From NCBI GenBank assembly GCA_037127255.1, contig JBANSL010000004.1, forward strand, positions 36,048,467 to 36,112,466: a DNA stretch of 64,000 nt, written 5' to 3'. The position numbers and the translations under genes are program-made. Below are positions 10,429 to 21,197 of this stretch, one piece after another. The notes below the pieces were generated by a model. That model was not told the DNA's origin and did no database searches. It was given only the letters and a program-made list of their open reading frames with translations. The stretch is from Persicaria tinctoria. Taxonomy: Eukaryota; Streptophyta; Magnoliopsida; Caryophyllales; Polygonaceae. The stretch's first letter is position 1. Each line of letters starts with the position of its first letter.

Positions 10429-10985
10429 TTACTTTATGACGACCTCCATCATGGGCGTATTCAACCGTCGCTGAGGTTGTCTTGTCGGCTTTGCATCATC
10501 CTCCATGAGGATGTGATGCATACACAATGTCGGACTGATCCCTTTGATGTCAGTGATGGTCCATCCCAAGACAGTGCGATGTTCCCGAAGGACATCCACC
10601 AACCTTTGTTCCTTGTCAAGAGTAAGTTTGTTAGAAATAATAACAGGAAGGGTGTCACCCTCTCCCAAAAATGCATACTTCAAATGATCAGGGAGAGGTT
10701 TCAATTCAACTTCTAGTGCCTGAATGACAGACACAAGTAGCTTTTCACTTGAAGGATCTAAAGATTTAGTTCTATAAGCATTAGACCAATCATCTGGGTT
10801 GGCATCAAGTGCCATAGACAATTCTTGCAGGTTATCAGGCAAAGCATAGTCATAAGATAATTCACCCAAGGGTGATTCCAAAACAACATGTAACTAGTCA
10901 GAACGATCAATATGCATAATATCCTTAGTGAAAGCATCTACAACAACAACCAGATTCAGGGAATATACAACAGATTTACCGTCAG
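10429..10985 (-). pseudogene. pol N-terminal linker of element H
   Basis: A 150-codon minus-strand frame at 10881-10429 precedes the RT. It contains PLPDHLKYAFLGEGDTLPVI, VDVLREHRTVLGWTITDIKG and PTLCMHHILMEDDAKPT. This is the conserved protease-to-RT linker of Athila/Tat elements. Upstream to 10985 the frame is weak (KDIMHIDRSD, then a stop). The start at 10881 is not a biological start; this is the interior of a polyprotein. Confidence 0.75.
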
Positions 10986-10995
10986 GGATAAAAAA

Positions 10996-13222
10996 TTCAG
11001 CTCTTTGTATCCGACAGGGCAATCCAAGACAACGTCTTAATTGCCCACAAGATTTTCCACTCATTTAAAAGTAGACGCGGGAAAGAATGATGGATTTCCG
11101 TCAAACTAGATATGGAAAAGGCATATGATCGAGTAGAATGGGACTTCCTAATCAGAGTCCTAGAAAAATTTGGATTTTGCCAAACATTTCGAACATGGAT
11201 AGAGCAATGTGTCCAGACCATTTCATTCTCACTCCTGTTTAATGATAGCCCAACGGACCCCTTCAAACCAGGGAGAGGGATCAGACAAGGTGACCCACTA
11301 TCACTCTACCTATTTATCATAGGCGCAAAAATTCTGGCTAGGAAATTGCAAGCCATTTAATCCAGTCAGACAAATCTATCGGATTCAAAATCTCTATAGT
11401 AGACATGAAAATCCTGTTCTTATCCTTCGCAGATGATATGATGATATTTTCCAGGGCAAAGCAAGATTCGTGTCGAGTGGTGAAAAAGGTTATTGACGAC
11501 TATAGCGCCATATCGGGGCAAAAGGTCAATTTCCACAAATTGGCCTTCCAAACCACCCCAAAAGTCCCGAACAACATAAAAGAATTGATCCAAAATATGA
11601 TCCATATCACAAACCAAATCGCACTGGATAAATACCAGGGTTGTCCCATAATCAACGGTCGAGTTAACCGAACCACATTTGAAGAAACAGTGACTAAATC
11701 TAGGCAATAACTCACGAAATGGAAAGCTAATTCTCTTTCACAAGAAGGAAGGGCAACCCTAATAGGATCAAATCTAGCAACCAAACCAAATTATATCATT
11801 CAAAATTTTATGCTTCCCACAACAATCCACAAAGAACTTGACCAAATTAACAGATGTTTCTTCTGGAACAAAGATCAATCCTTCTCCCCACTTATTTGTT
11901 GGGACAATGTGTGCAAACAGAAACGATTGGGTGGCGCAGGAATACACAAAACAAAAGATATGAACCAAGCACTACGAATGAAATTACTCTGGAAGATCTT
12001 AGCAGAGCCAGATAATCCCTGGGTCCAAGTGATTAGACAAAAATATCTAAAAGAAACCCTCATCCTTGAATACCAAAGAAAAGGAAACTCATCTTGGCAA
12101 TGGGCTAAGTTAATGGAAATAAAAGAACTAATATGGCAAATAGGAAATAGAAAGACTATAAATTTTTGGAGAGACATATGGCTGGATAGAAGGCCACTAA
12201 AATGCTGACAACATCCTAACATCACAATCAACGAAAATGAAAAAAACGTGGCAAAATACATCGATACCAACAAGAAATGGAAGATCGATGAACTATCCAA
12301 TATCCTTCCAAGGGATGTGGTCAACAAGATCGACGACATCTACATACCAGAACACGAAATAAAACACAGACTATACTGGAAATCAAGTAAAAATGGATGG
12401 TTCAGTACGGCAAGTGCCCTAGCACACATCCTTGATACATATCCCACTATCCGAAACGTGTGCTACGACATGGAGAAACGTGTGCAAAACATAGGAGAAA
12501 CGTGTGCTACGACATGGATATGGAACCTAGATACATATCCGAAAATCAAAAACATCATCTGGAAAATCACACTAGATGGAATCCCGACAAGAACAAGACT
12601 AGTAAACAAAGGCATATATGTCCCACTATCCTACTCTCTGTGTGATCGGATGGATTAAAGCCCAATCCATCTCTTCACCGAATGCCAAAGCACCCTACAA
12701 CTGATTCACAAAATTAACCCAAACACTGAGAAGGTGATCCGAGAAATCGACAAAAGAAATAAACCCATTAAAAACATTGTATGTGAAATTTTCACTAAAC
12801 TAAACCACGAACAAAGAGGAAAACTTGCAACAACATGGTGGAGCATGTGGATAAGTAGGAATCGACAAGTATTTGAAAACTTTAATACTACAGCCATCCA
12901 CACTATGTAGAACTATACCAAACTATAAATACAGAACTGGGATGCATCCAAATTGACCTTTGAAGAAGAGGCCACAGACCACCGTTGGAAAATTAGGACA
13001 ACGCAGCCACGAAGAAGGAGGAACCCGAGATGGAGCAAACCAGACGAGGGCTCATACAAAATAAATTTTGATGGATCCAAATTATTTTCAGGAGAAGCTG
13101 ATGCATGATTCATTATTAGAGACCACAATGGGGAAGTCATCGAGAACGGCGTCTTCAAATGTGGACACATCTCAGTAGTCAGCACTAGAGGCGGAGGCTA
13201 TGGCGATCAGAGGAGCCATCGC
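10996..13222 (+). pseudogene. LINE with plant-type RNase H, ORF2 remnant (5-prime truncated)
   Basis: Plus-strand non-LTR retrotransposon. It starts within RT (FVSDRAIQDNVLIAHKIFHS, about 11000-11060). Motif A LDMEKAYDRVEWDF is at 11109-11150, motif B GIRQGDPLSLYLF at about 11276-11317 and motif C LSFADDMMIFS at about 11420-11450 with the aspartates kept. zf-RVT follows (about 11810-12655, IIWKITLDGIPTRTRL). A C-terminal RNase H fragment at about 13020-13222 shows KINFDGSKLFSGEA and, after a frame change, ALEAEAMAIRGAIAD. The endonuclease and ORF1 are missing. Stops at about 11358, 11708, 12206 and 12656 break the frame. Element A is inserted at 13223, so the 3-prime end is displaced or lost. 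Confidence 0.85.
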
Positions 13223-13893
13223 TGATGTCCATGTTTTATGCCATATTTCTGTACACATTTTAGCTCCTTATTCTAAGTACTTTGCATATTTCAGGTTGGG
13301 AATATGTCGAATTTGTGTAGTATATGCTTATTTGTCAAAAATAGAGGTCTATACAAGTTTTGGTTTAATATTGCAGAATTAGGAGTCATTCCGGGACGAA
13401 ACCGTAGGACGGGATTCTACTCGACTTCGACTAGGCCTTACTCGAAGTCGACTACATCTGAAGCAGACTTGATCGAGGAAAAAAGAAGAAGACAACTCAA
13501 TCACGAGCCGTACTCGAAGTCGAGTACGCTTTACTTGAGGTCGACTAGAACTGGGTGGTTACCCGAGCTAGATGAGGAGAAGCACTCGACAAGTTGAAGA
13601 TTACTCGAAGTCGAGTACAAGCTACTCGAAGTCGACCAGGTTTTACTCGAAGTCGACTATGCGATTTTGGGCCGTGGGTCTGTCTGGCCATTCCGAGCAC
13701 ATGTGAACAACTTGGTCACGAAGCAAGGCTGAAATCTATCCTATTATATCAAGATCTATCTATGGAAGAAGGATTGATCCACTTGAAGATATTTAGATAG
13801 TTTTCCTTTTAAGATAAATGTTCCTTTTTTTTTAAAGTTTTATCTTTAGATATAGATAGAATATCCTTCCTTGATTAGCAATGATTGGAAGCT

Positions 13894-13901
13894 TATAAAT
13901 A
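13894..13901 (+). promoter_or_regulatory. LTR TATA box, TATAAATA
   Basis: The sequence TATAAATAAAGCCCATGGGG is found at the same place in all LTRs of this family (also 31140 plus; 32615, 36869, 47821 and 53826 minus, the last two with small changes after the box). It lies roughly 670 bases into the LTR and is the likely core promoter for the genomic RNA. Confidence 0.65.
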
Positions 13902-13953
13902 AAGCCCATGGGGCTAGTTTTTATTCATTCAATTATAGAGAAGAAGAGGTAGT

Positions 13954-13956
<3 letters not shown>

Positions 13957-14043
<87 letters not shown>
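13957..14043. repeat. GA dinucleotide microsatellite, about 43 units
   Basis: Pure (ga)n in the LTR just downstream of the TATA box. The 3-prime LTR of the same element has only about 11 units at 31204-31226, and LTR G has a long TC version at 53655-53728. The transcribed leader of the family carries this tract. Confidence 0.95.
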
Positions 14044-14047
<4 letters not shown>

Positions 14048-14950
14048 GGCCAAGAGGAGTGAAGGAGCGAAAGCAATTTGGTTTCGATCGGTTGTAAGCT
14101 CTATTTAGTTTTTTAATGAAAGTTATTTCTTTTTCATCAATGATGTCTGCGATTGCGATGAAGAGCGAGTAGTCCACCCACTTCTAGGGTCGGGGCGAGC
14201 CCGACGATAGCCATGCGTGTTTGAGGTAAAGATCCGACCTTTATTTTGTTTTGAGCATCTACTACCTTTTATATGTTTATTTCCTATTTAATAGAGATCA
14301 ATGTTAACAACTTGGATTATAAACACAAAATCAGTAGATACAATTAGGGTTTCTTGAAAAATTTGTCTAATTGTTGGAAAAGGCGAAAGCTTGATCCTTC
14401 GATGTGATTGCATGATTATCATTATTTATCTTGCCTTATGCATGTTTGGTTATCGTTGTTGCAAAACCCCGATCTTGGAAGTCTATTTTGTACATTGTTT
14501 AAAGTTCGAGATTTGCATTCGTTTAGTTACTGTTTCTGCTCGACTTCGACTAGACCCTAGTCGACGTCGACTACTGACCTTCGATCGAGCAAGATCGTTG
14601 TTGCTTGTGTCTCTCTGCAGTACTCGACCAGTTACTCGACTACAACCAACCTACTCGACATCGAGTAGGGCTTGTCGACGTCAACCACCACCCATCGTCT
14701 TCTATTGCTCGAAATCAACTGTACTGACCCCTGTCGACTACCGGCCACCTAGTCGAGGTCGAGAACTCCTGTGGTCGATCACCATCCGTGAGATTTCTCC
14801 GCTGCCTAGGATCGCTGACACGCTTTCTCGAGGATCGATCCTGACTTACCACTGCTACATCGGGAGGAAGTCTTGTAATCATTTGTGTGGGAACGAATTT
14901 GGTTTGATTTATATTTCTATATTTTGAACTCGATTTCCTCCTACAACAAA

Positions 14951-14967
14951 TTGGCGCCGTTGCCGGG
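14951..14967 (+). other. primer binding site of element A
   Basis: TTGGCGCCGTTGCCGGG starts two bases after the LTR end. This sequence is common to plant Athila/Tat elements and is usually assigned to tRNA-Asp. Confidence 0.85.
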
Positions 14968-15032
14968 AAGCAATCATTCGCGCCTTAGGTAGTTAGATCT
15001 CATGTTTTCCTTAACTTTTGATTTTGCAGTGT

Positions 15033-16910
15033 ATGCTCCATTCTGGTCAACCACCTGAGTTTGACGCCTTAGACGATCCAGAACGCCTTATACACGTCCA
15101 CGCTAAATTGAAAAGAGCAATGGCGGCCGCAAAAACACAAGCCCAGCTGATAGAGAGGCTTAAGGCGGAAATAGAAGGCAATAATACTACTCTCGCCGCT
15201 GAGAGAGCACGCACTACGCATGAAGCTGAACTGAGGAGGCAAGCGGAGGCTGAGCTTGCCCAATTCCCTACCACTGCTGAGGATTACATGCACCCGACTC
15301 TCGTCGTGCCTGAATCGGCTATTCTAATACCTGAAAAAAAAAATTGAAATTCGCACTGCCTTCCTTATTGAGATTAAAAATAATGCTTTTTATGGAAGAT
15401 TTAATGAATTCCCTCTTGAACATATTACCAATTTTTCTGATATCTGCCATACTCTTGCTGAAGGTACCACTCTGGAATATGTCAAGAAGAAAGCTTTTCG
15501 TTGGTCTTTTGCCGGTCCAGCATTGAAGTGGCTTGAAGGACTGACTCCACGATCCCTCACAACATGGGCTGAGCTAAGGCAATCATTTCTTAATAAATTC
15601 TTTCCTCCTGCCAAAACAACGCTCCTCCGCCAGAAGATTACAACTTTCAAGCAATAGCCTGGGGAGCCGCTAGCCAAAGCATGGGATCGATACAAGGATC
15701 TACTGCAATCCTGCCCTATTCATGGGCAGCCACCATATGTCATTCAGGAGATCTTCTACAATTCTCTTGATCTGGCCGCTAAGGATAGGATCAACCAATA
15801 TACTCAGTATGAGTATCTGACGATGCCACCAGCTGACACATGGGCTACTCTCGAAAAGCTCACCAACTTCGACAATAAGTATGGGGCTCCGACAAACTAT
15901 GACGAGAACAACTATGCAAGGCCAAACCTATCCATGCCCCTCTATGAGCCTCCCAAGGAGATCTATCCGGATGTCAAGGAGCAGTACTACAGAGATCAGA
16001 ATCGCAAGCTCCTCAAGCAAGTCAAATACCTCTCTGTTAACCAACCCTGCATTGAATGTGGCTCACAGCGGCACACCACTCCAGAGTGCCCACATATAGA
16101 GCAAGTCAGGATGGCAGAAACTCACGAAGAGGTAGCTTACGCAGGGGGTCCCAACCGCCATATGGGGACCAAAGGTTCCATCAACCACTGTGGAACCAAG
16201 GTGCCCCTAGGAACCCCCCACCATACAGAGCTCCAGGACATCCAGAAAGAGATCAGCAGAAGGATGATCTATAGATGATCCTCGATGAGATGCGCCAGAA
16301 TCAAGAAGAAAGCAAGCAAGCCAATAGCGCCATCAACAATCGGCTCCAAAAGATCAATACAAGATTTGGAGAACTGGACATCTGGAAGAGGAATATTGAG
16401 ACCTAGATGGGTCAATTCGCAGCACAAATTCCACGACCGACTGGGCAACTCCCTGGGCATACATAACTAAATCCCAAGGGGAAGACCGGACACGTCGTGG
16501 CTATAAAGATCAGGAGCGGGCACCAACTACGCGATCCAGAGGTTGGAAAGCAGCGGGATGAAGTTGAGAAGTTACTCGACATCGAGCAAAACGTAGTCGA
16601 CGTCGACCAGTCGACTCGACGTCGAGTAGTTTCACCCGAAGTCGACCAGCCACAGGACATTGAGGAGTCTTCTGCGCGACAACAGAACTCGAAGTCGACT
16701 CATGTATTCGACGTCGAGGAACTTCTAGTCGAAGTCGAGGAAAACCCACTCGAAGTCGAGGACTCAACATCACCTCCGACATTTGTTCTGGCTCCAAAGC
16801 AGAAAAAGACATTGTCTTTCCCTTCCAAGGCGCTGAAAGATCCCATTGCAGGTAGGTTTAAACGTTTTGTTAAGATGCTTCAAGATTTAAATGTTTCAAT
16901 TCCTTTTACA
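15033..16910 (+). pseudogene. Gag of element A (broken)
   Basis: Capsid precursor of the element. The ATG at 15033 begins MLHSGQPPEFDALDDPERLI; B has the matching start MRRSGQTPEFDALDEPERLL. The retrotransposon gag core follows (ALKWLEGLTPRSLTTWAELR, FLNKFFPPAKT, then PPYVIQEIFYNSL). A zinc knuckle of the CX2CX4HX4C type is at about 16046-16090 (CIECGSQRHTTPEC). The C-terminal acidic region (16560-16770) is built from TCGAnnTCGA motifs and reads LLDIEQNVVDVDQST and DVEELLVEVEE. Breaks: an A10 run at 15334-15343 shifts the frame, there is a TAG at 15655-15657, and more shifts lie near 16140 and 16275. Confidence 0.85.
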
Positions 16911-17939
16911 TAAGCTCTTCAAGAAATGCCTGCATATGTCAAGTTCCTCAAGGAAATCCTTAGCAACAAGCGATCTATCTCAGAAATCTCCAGTGAATGC
17001 AAAAGGATGGACTTCCTTGAGAAGAGACCTGACCCTGGTAAGTTTTCTATTACTGTGGGATTTGGACAATATAAATATTAGGCCTTGTGTGATTTAGGAG
17101 CAAGCGTGAGTATCGTGCCCTTATCAATATGGCAAAAGGTGAAGATAGGGTCCATAGAGCATGTGGATGCCAAGCTATACATGGCAAACAATACAGTGGT
17201 CATCCCTATAGGTATGGTCGATAATGTCCCTGTCCAGGTTGGTAGGTTCTATATCTCCGCTGATTTCCTTATTATAGATTGTGCTGAAGATCCTACTAGC
17301 CCTATTATTCTTGGTAGACCATTCCTAGCTACTACAGATGCTAAAATCAGCGTAAAGCAGCAATTGCTCACCTTCACGATAGGTAATGAAGTTTTAGATT
17401 TCTCTTTTGGCCCTGCAAAAGAGGAAGTTCCATGGCTGGAGGTGAAGAGCATCAGCAACCATGGGATCAAGCAAACAACGGAGAAAAACACCAGAAAGCT
17501 GCTCGACGTCGACAAGGTCTACTCGACGTCGACCACCGTACTCGACTTTAACCAAGCCTACTCGAAGTTGACTTCCTCTGTTGAACACCTGACTTGCCAA
17601 GAGCCTAAGTATGGGGTCCCTGTACTCGACGTCGACCAGATCTACTCGACGTCGACTAACCCTAAGCCCGAAGATTTCTGTTTTGGGCACGAAAAGGCAA
17701 GTCCAGGTATGATTTCAACCCCTCCTCTGTCCATTAATAAATTTAATAAATATTTAAGGGGAGGTAAGGCCCTGTGGCGAGCTAATCTGCGAAGGATGAG
17801 AGCTGGAAAGAAGAAGAAGGAAGGAAAGGGATACTATGCAACCAACAACTTATCAGCTGAGCTTGCATACTACCATCAGGACCTAGATGATCCAGGAGAA
17901 GGGCCAAGCACAAGAGGGCCCTATATTGACGGTCCTTGA
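16911..17939 (+). pseudogene. aspartic protease region of element A
   Basis: Retropepsin-type protease that would process the polyprotein. The frame is open from 17085 to a TGA at 17937-17939 (284 codons), with a stop just upstream at 17082. The active-site block is ALCDLGASVSIVPLSIW, with D-x-G as DLG, a form usual in Athila/Tat. The flap region is NNTVVIPIGMVDNVPVQVG and the second motif is PIILGRPFLATT. From about residue 140 the sequence is a motif-rich tail (LLDVDKVYSTSTTVLDF, VLDVDQIYSTST) followed by a basic stretch (RRMRAGKKKKEGKG). The RT domain expected next is absent; the ORF ends GPYIDGP. A frame break around 16910 separates it from gag. Confidence 0.85.
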
Positions 17940-17950
17940 GCACAAACAGA

Positions 17951-17994
17951 GCTCTAGATTTTAAAGTCGGCCTAGCGACTCTAAAATCTAGAGC
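17951..17994 (+). other. stem-loop 11 bases after the gag-protease stop
   Basis: gctctagatttta and taaaatctagagc form the outer stem; aagtcg and cgactc can pair further in; the loop is gcctag. The right arm and centre are conserved in element B (minus, about 35025-35000), directly after its stop codon as well, but B lacks the left outer arm. A role in RNA 3-prime processing, packaging or dimerisation is possible but not shown. Confidence 0.6.
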
Positions 17995-18797
17995 ATGTAC
18001 ATAAAACTTTTGAATTTTGGGACTTTGAAACTTTTAGTTTTGGTTTTGTTTGTTTTTGTTTTTAGTTTTGAACACTTCATGTGGAAAGCCTTGTCTTCGT
18101 GCAAAAGCTAACAATTTTCAGGTCAAGAAGCATAAAGAATCGCAAAGAGAGGAAGGAGAAGTTCCTGACAGAACAGTCGAAATCGACTAGGCCAGTCGAG
18201 ATCGACCACGAAGAGGATCGAGCACACAGTTCTACTTGACGTCGAGTAGGCCACTCGACGTCGACCACCGGTTAGGCTTCCTCGACTTCTGACTTTCACT
18301 CGACACATGATATGTACTCGATGTGGAGGAGATCTACTCGACGTCGACTACCTCAGTTACTCGACGGCCTTGTTTTGACTCTACAGCGCGTTATTCGGTG
18401 AGTTCCTTCCTTTACCTTTGTTTTATATTGATTTTATACAGTGGGGACACTGTATATTTAGTATGGGGTGGGGGAAGAGCTTAATTTTATTTATTTATGG
18501 TTTATTCTTGCTTTGGTGAATTTTGAGTAAAATTTTAAATTTTTTGTGCTTAATTGCTAAACTCAAAGTTTGTTTTATGAGACATCTCCCAAAGCTTGTG
18601 AATTGTTCAAAGAAATAGTGTCATGGAAGCTTAATTTAGCTCGACGATGCAAAATTAGATTCATTAGAGATATAGCATTAAATTGCCTAGTAAAGGGAAG
18701 TCACAACGAAGTGCATTTTTTTTTATGAAAACCATGAAAGGAAGTAAAATTTGATATTGTTTTTTACATGTTGCAAGATGAGAGGATGGAGGACTTT
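17995..18797 (+). other. non-coding tail of element A, first part
   Basis: No open frame. Contains further TCGAnnTCGA motifs (for example 18238, 18254 and 18333) and a block homologous to B's tail: an aagcttaatttagctcgacg phrase and a caaaattagattcattagag phrase that recur at 34493-34540 (minus). Such long untranslated tails before the 3-prime LTR are usual in Athila/Tat elements. Interrupted by D at 18798. Confidence 0.7.
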
Positions 18798-21180
18798 TGT
18801 AAAGGCCCGGATTTTTTAAATAATAAATAATAAATAAAAATAAAAATAAATAAATAAAAATGAATTTGAATCGGGTTAATTAAAATGAATTCCGGCATAT
18901 AATTATTTTAAATGGACTTTCATTCAGATTTATTTTCGCTTTCGCTGGCTAAAATTTGGAGGTATAATATAATTTTATTATTTGATTCAGTTCGAGAATT
19001 CGATTTCAATTTGAAGTTTTAAGCTTTATATCTTTTGAGTCGGGTTAAAGGCGAGTGAGCGGGTTTCATGATTTATATTATATTCTATTTCTTTTTCGAG
19101 TATTGTTAAATTAATTTAAATTCGATAATGATTTACAAATTCGATATAAATTTTATAATGTCGGGATTGGGACAGAGCGTTGAGATATTTTTAGCGTCGG
19201 TATCGTGTTAGAGACCGGGTTCGGATTGATCTTCTTGAGATTTCAAATTTCTAATTGTAGGGCCCACTCCTCCCCTAATTTCTTTTTCTTTTTTTTTTCT
19301 TCTCTCCTCTCTCTCGTTCAGACCTTGGTTGAGGCAAGCCTCCTTGTTTCACAACAACACAGGTTGCAATATTTGGTGTTTTGTTTTGTGACATTTCATG
19401 ATACCTCTGCCTCCCTATCTCTTCATTCACTCAGAAACCCACAAAAAGCAATCCCCTCTCTCTCCCAATTGCTCTCTACAGAAGCCTAGAAATCCCAGTT
19501 GTAGGTGGTTCTCACCTCCTCCTTATATGCACCTCGGTTCTCCTTGCATTCTTATCTAAATCTCATCCAACACCCTACACTCTCTCCTCTCGCTCGCTGC
19601 TCTCTTCCTCTTCAATTTTGGATTCTGCCTCAAGAAGCCTCCTGCCGAGCCGCCATTGTCACCGTCGAGGGAAACCAGCCTCGCTCTCCCCCTAATTTCC
19701 GGGTTAAAAGTAGTATTATTTGATGCATATATGTTATTAAGATATTATGTGATGCTTTATAAATGTTTTATAAATGATAAAGTAATTTAGTGTTGTCGTT
19801 TAAATGTGGATTGTTAAAATGGGTTGAGTTTTGGTGTTTTATTTTATTTAAACATTGTTGACTTAATTTTTAAAGGTGATTTATAAAGATAGATTTATTG
19901 GTGTTATTTTGGACAAATATTGGTGAATTATTTAAAAGGGTTTGTGGTTTTGAGAAGAAGGTTTGGAAATATGGTTGGTGCAATTTTATTAGTGGGTTTG
20001 ATTGGAGGTAAATGATTTTGGTTGATGTTGTTCATATCGGAAAGGTTTTGGAAATGGTTTTACCATCGATTGGTTTTGATGATGTTGAGAACTTGAGTTT
20101 TGTATGTATGAATGTTGGTCCGGTAGCTTATGGCAATGACTTGATGATAGGTGTGTATTGCTTTTGGGTTGCTTTGGACTTGTATTTGGGGCCATGCTTG
20201 TAATATCCTGCTGTTCTGCATCTTCAGGTAAGTTCCCTAGGGGGCTTACTCATGTTGGACATTCATGCCTGTTGTTGCATTTTATGTTAGGTGTTGCATA
20301 TGCATAAAAGCATGCCATGTAGTATCATGTTTAGGTTGCACTAATTGATTGAGCATCTGTTTACTTTATGCGTTTGAAACAGAACGGCCGTTATCTGTGA
20401 TAGTCCTAGAGTCTTTGCTAGGGTCATAGGGTAGCCCAACCTCATCGGGTACCCTGAGTCAATCGAGTCATGACTTCCTTATATTATGCCTACGGGCTTT
20501 ATTGTGGAGCGAGTTAGGCATGCGTGCCCCCCGATTATGAATGAATGCATTCACGAGCTGGCCAGTCTCCACCTATCGGAAGGGGTGGAGGTAGGAGAGG
20601 GATATGCCTCTTGGCATTGTCTTGGGCCCTTTACAGTATTTCTGCACATTATTATGAACTAGGAGCATGCTAGTGTGTTTGAATTTCGTACTGCATTAGA
20701 GCATCTTTATTAGGTATAGCACATACTATGTGGCCTCAACGAGGACTGCCGGTCCCGCATGAGTGGCTCGATCTGACTCCTTTCCCCGTTCTTTTTTTTA
20801 AGGTATTTTCTGCAGATATTGTTTTCTCCTTGCTTATGTGACGGGAAACCCTCTAGCGAATCGAAGAACCTAGCTAACATTCTAACTTGGTAAAATGGCA
20901 ATCACTCGCTTATGATTTGGTTTTGACCCGGCTTTATCGTGGCATTTGTATCTTAACCTTGCTTCCGCTTTTCTTTCATTGGAATTGAATTTCGCGACAT
21001 AGTCTTTAGATAGGTTAAGGGTACCCAACGACCCTTCGTGACTTTTAGGGTTTGAAATCCCTCTTTCCACTAACCTTAAAATGAGTCTGAAACCTCGACC
21101 CGTACCTGGATTGCAAGATCCGAACAAGGGTTTTCATCCCTTGAAACGTAACCCGGAAATCATAATTCTGGGCCGTTACA
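18798..21180 (+). repeat. 5-prime LTR of element D, 2383 bp
   Basis: Nearly identical to the 3-prime LTR outside two indels. It lacks a segment of about 725 bp present in the 3-prime LTR (about 27413-28137) and has about 80 bp (19512-19595) that the 3-prime copy lacks. The outer border is fixed by the target duplication and the inner border by the PBS. Confidence 0.9.
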
Positions 21181-21184
21181 AAGA

Positions 21185-21197
21185 TGGTATCAGAGCT
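21185..21197 (+). other. primer binding site of element D
   Basis: TGGTATCAGAGCT lies four bases after the LTR end. This is the usual plant initiator tRNA-Met PBS. Confidence 0.9.

Larger units (their letters stand above)
7771..10990 (-). mobile_element. Ty3/gypsy element H, Athila/Tat-type pol remnant
   Basis: Minus-strand remains of a gypsy polyprotein in the order linker, RT, RNase H, integrase, with many frameshifts and stops. No LTR, PBS or gag is recognised at either end. The right end meets a LINE (from 10996) with no spacer, so the 5-prime part was lost or replaced there. The lineage call rests on the linker (VLREHRTVLGWTITDIKGIS, then a short gap and a QRRLN block) and on the integrase stretch [20 protein letters not shown], both typical of Athila/Tat pol. 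It is a candidate relative of the enzyme donor that elements A and B would need. Confidence 0.8.
13223..14948 (+). repeat. 5-prime LTR of element A, 1726 bp
   Basis: Starts TGATGTCCATGTTTTATGCC and ends TCCTCCTACAACA, giving TG...CA. The copy at 30470 onward matches it closely over about 1.05 kb up to the B insertion. It holds a TATA box, a long GA microsatellite and at least a dozen copies of the palindromic TCGAnnTCGA motif (for example at 13429, 13513, 13606, 13624, 14561 and 14645). Confidence 0.9.

Noticed and set aside
13871..14177. frames of alternating R/E or S/L residues
   Set aside because: Pure translation of the GA microsatellite in the LTR.
14985..15032. short intron before gag of A (ttag/gtagtt to ttttgcag)
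   Set aside because: Splice-like words occur in A and B, but the interval is about 45 bases, too short for a plant intron.
19205..19489. 94-codon frame in the D LTR, repeated at 27019-27303
   Set aside because: Both copies are in LTRs, with no known domain and no constraint that can be seen beyond LTR identity.
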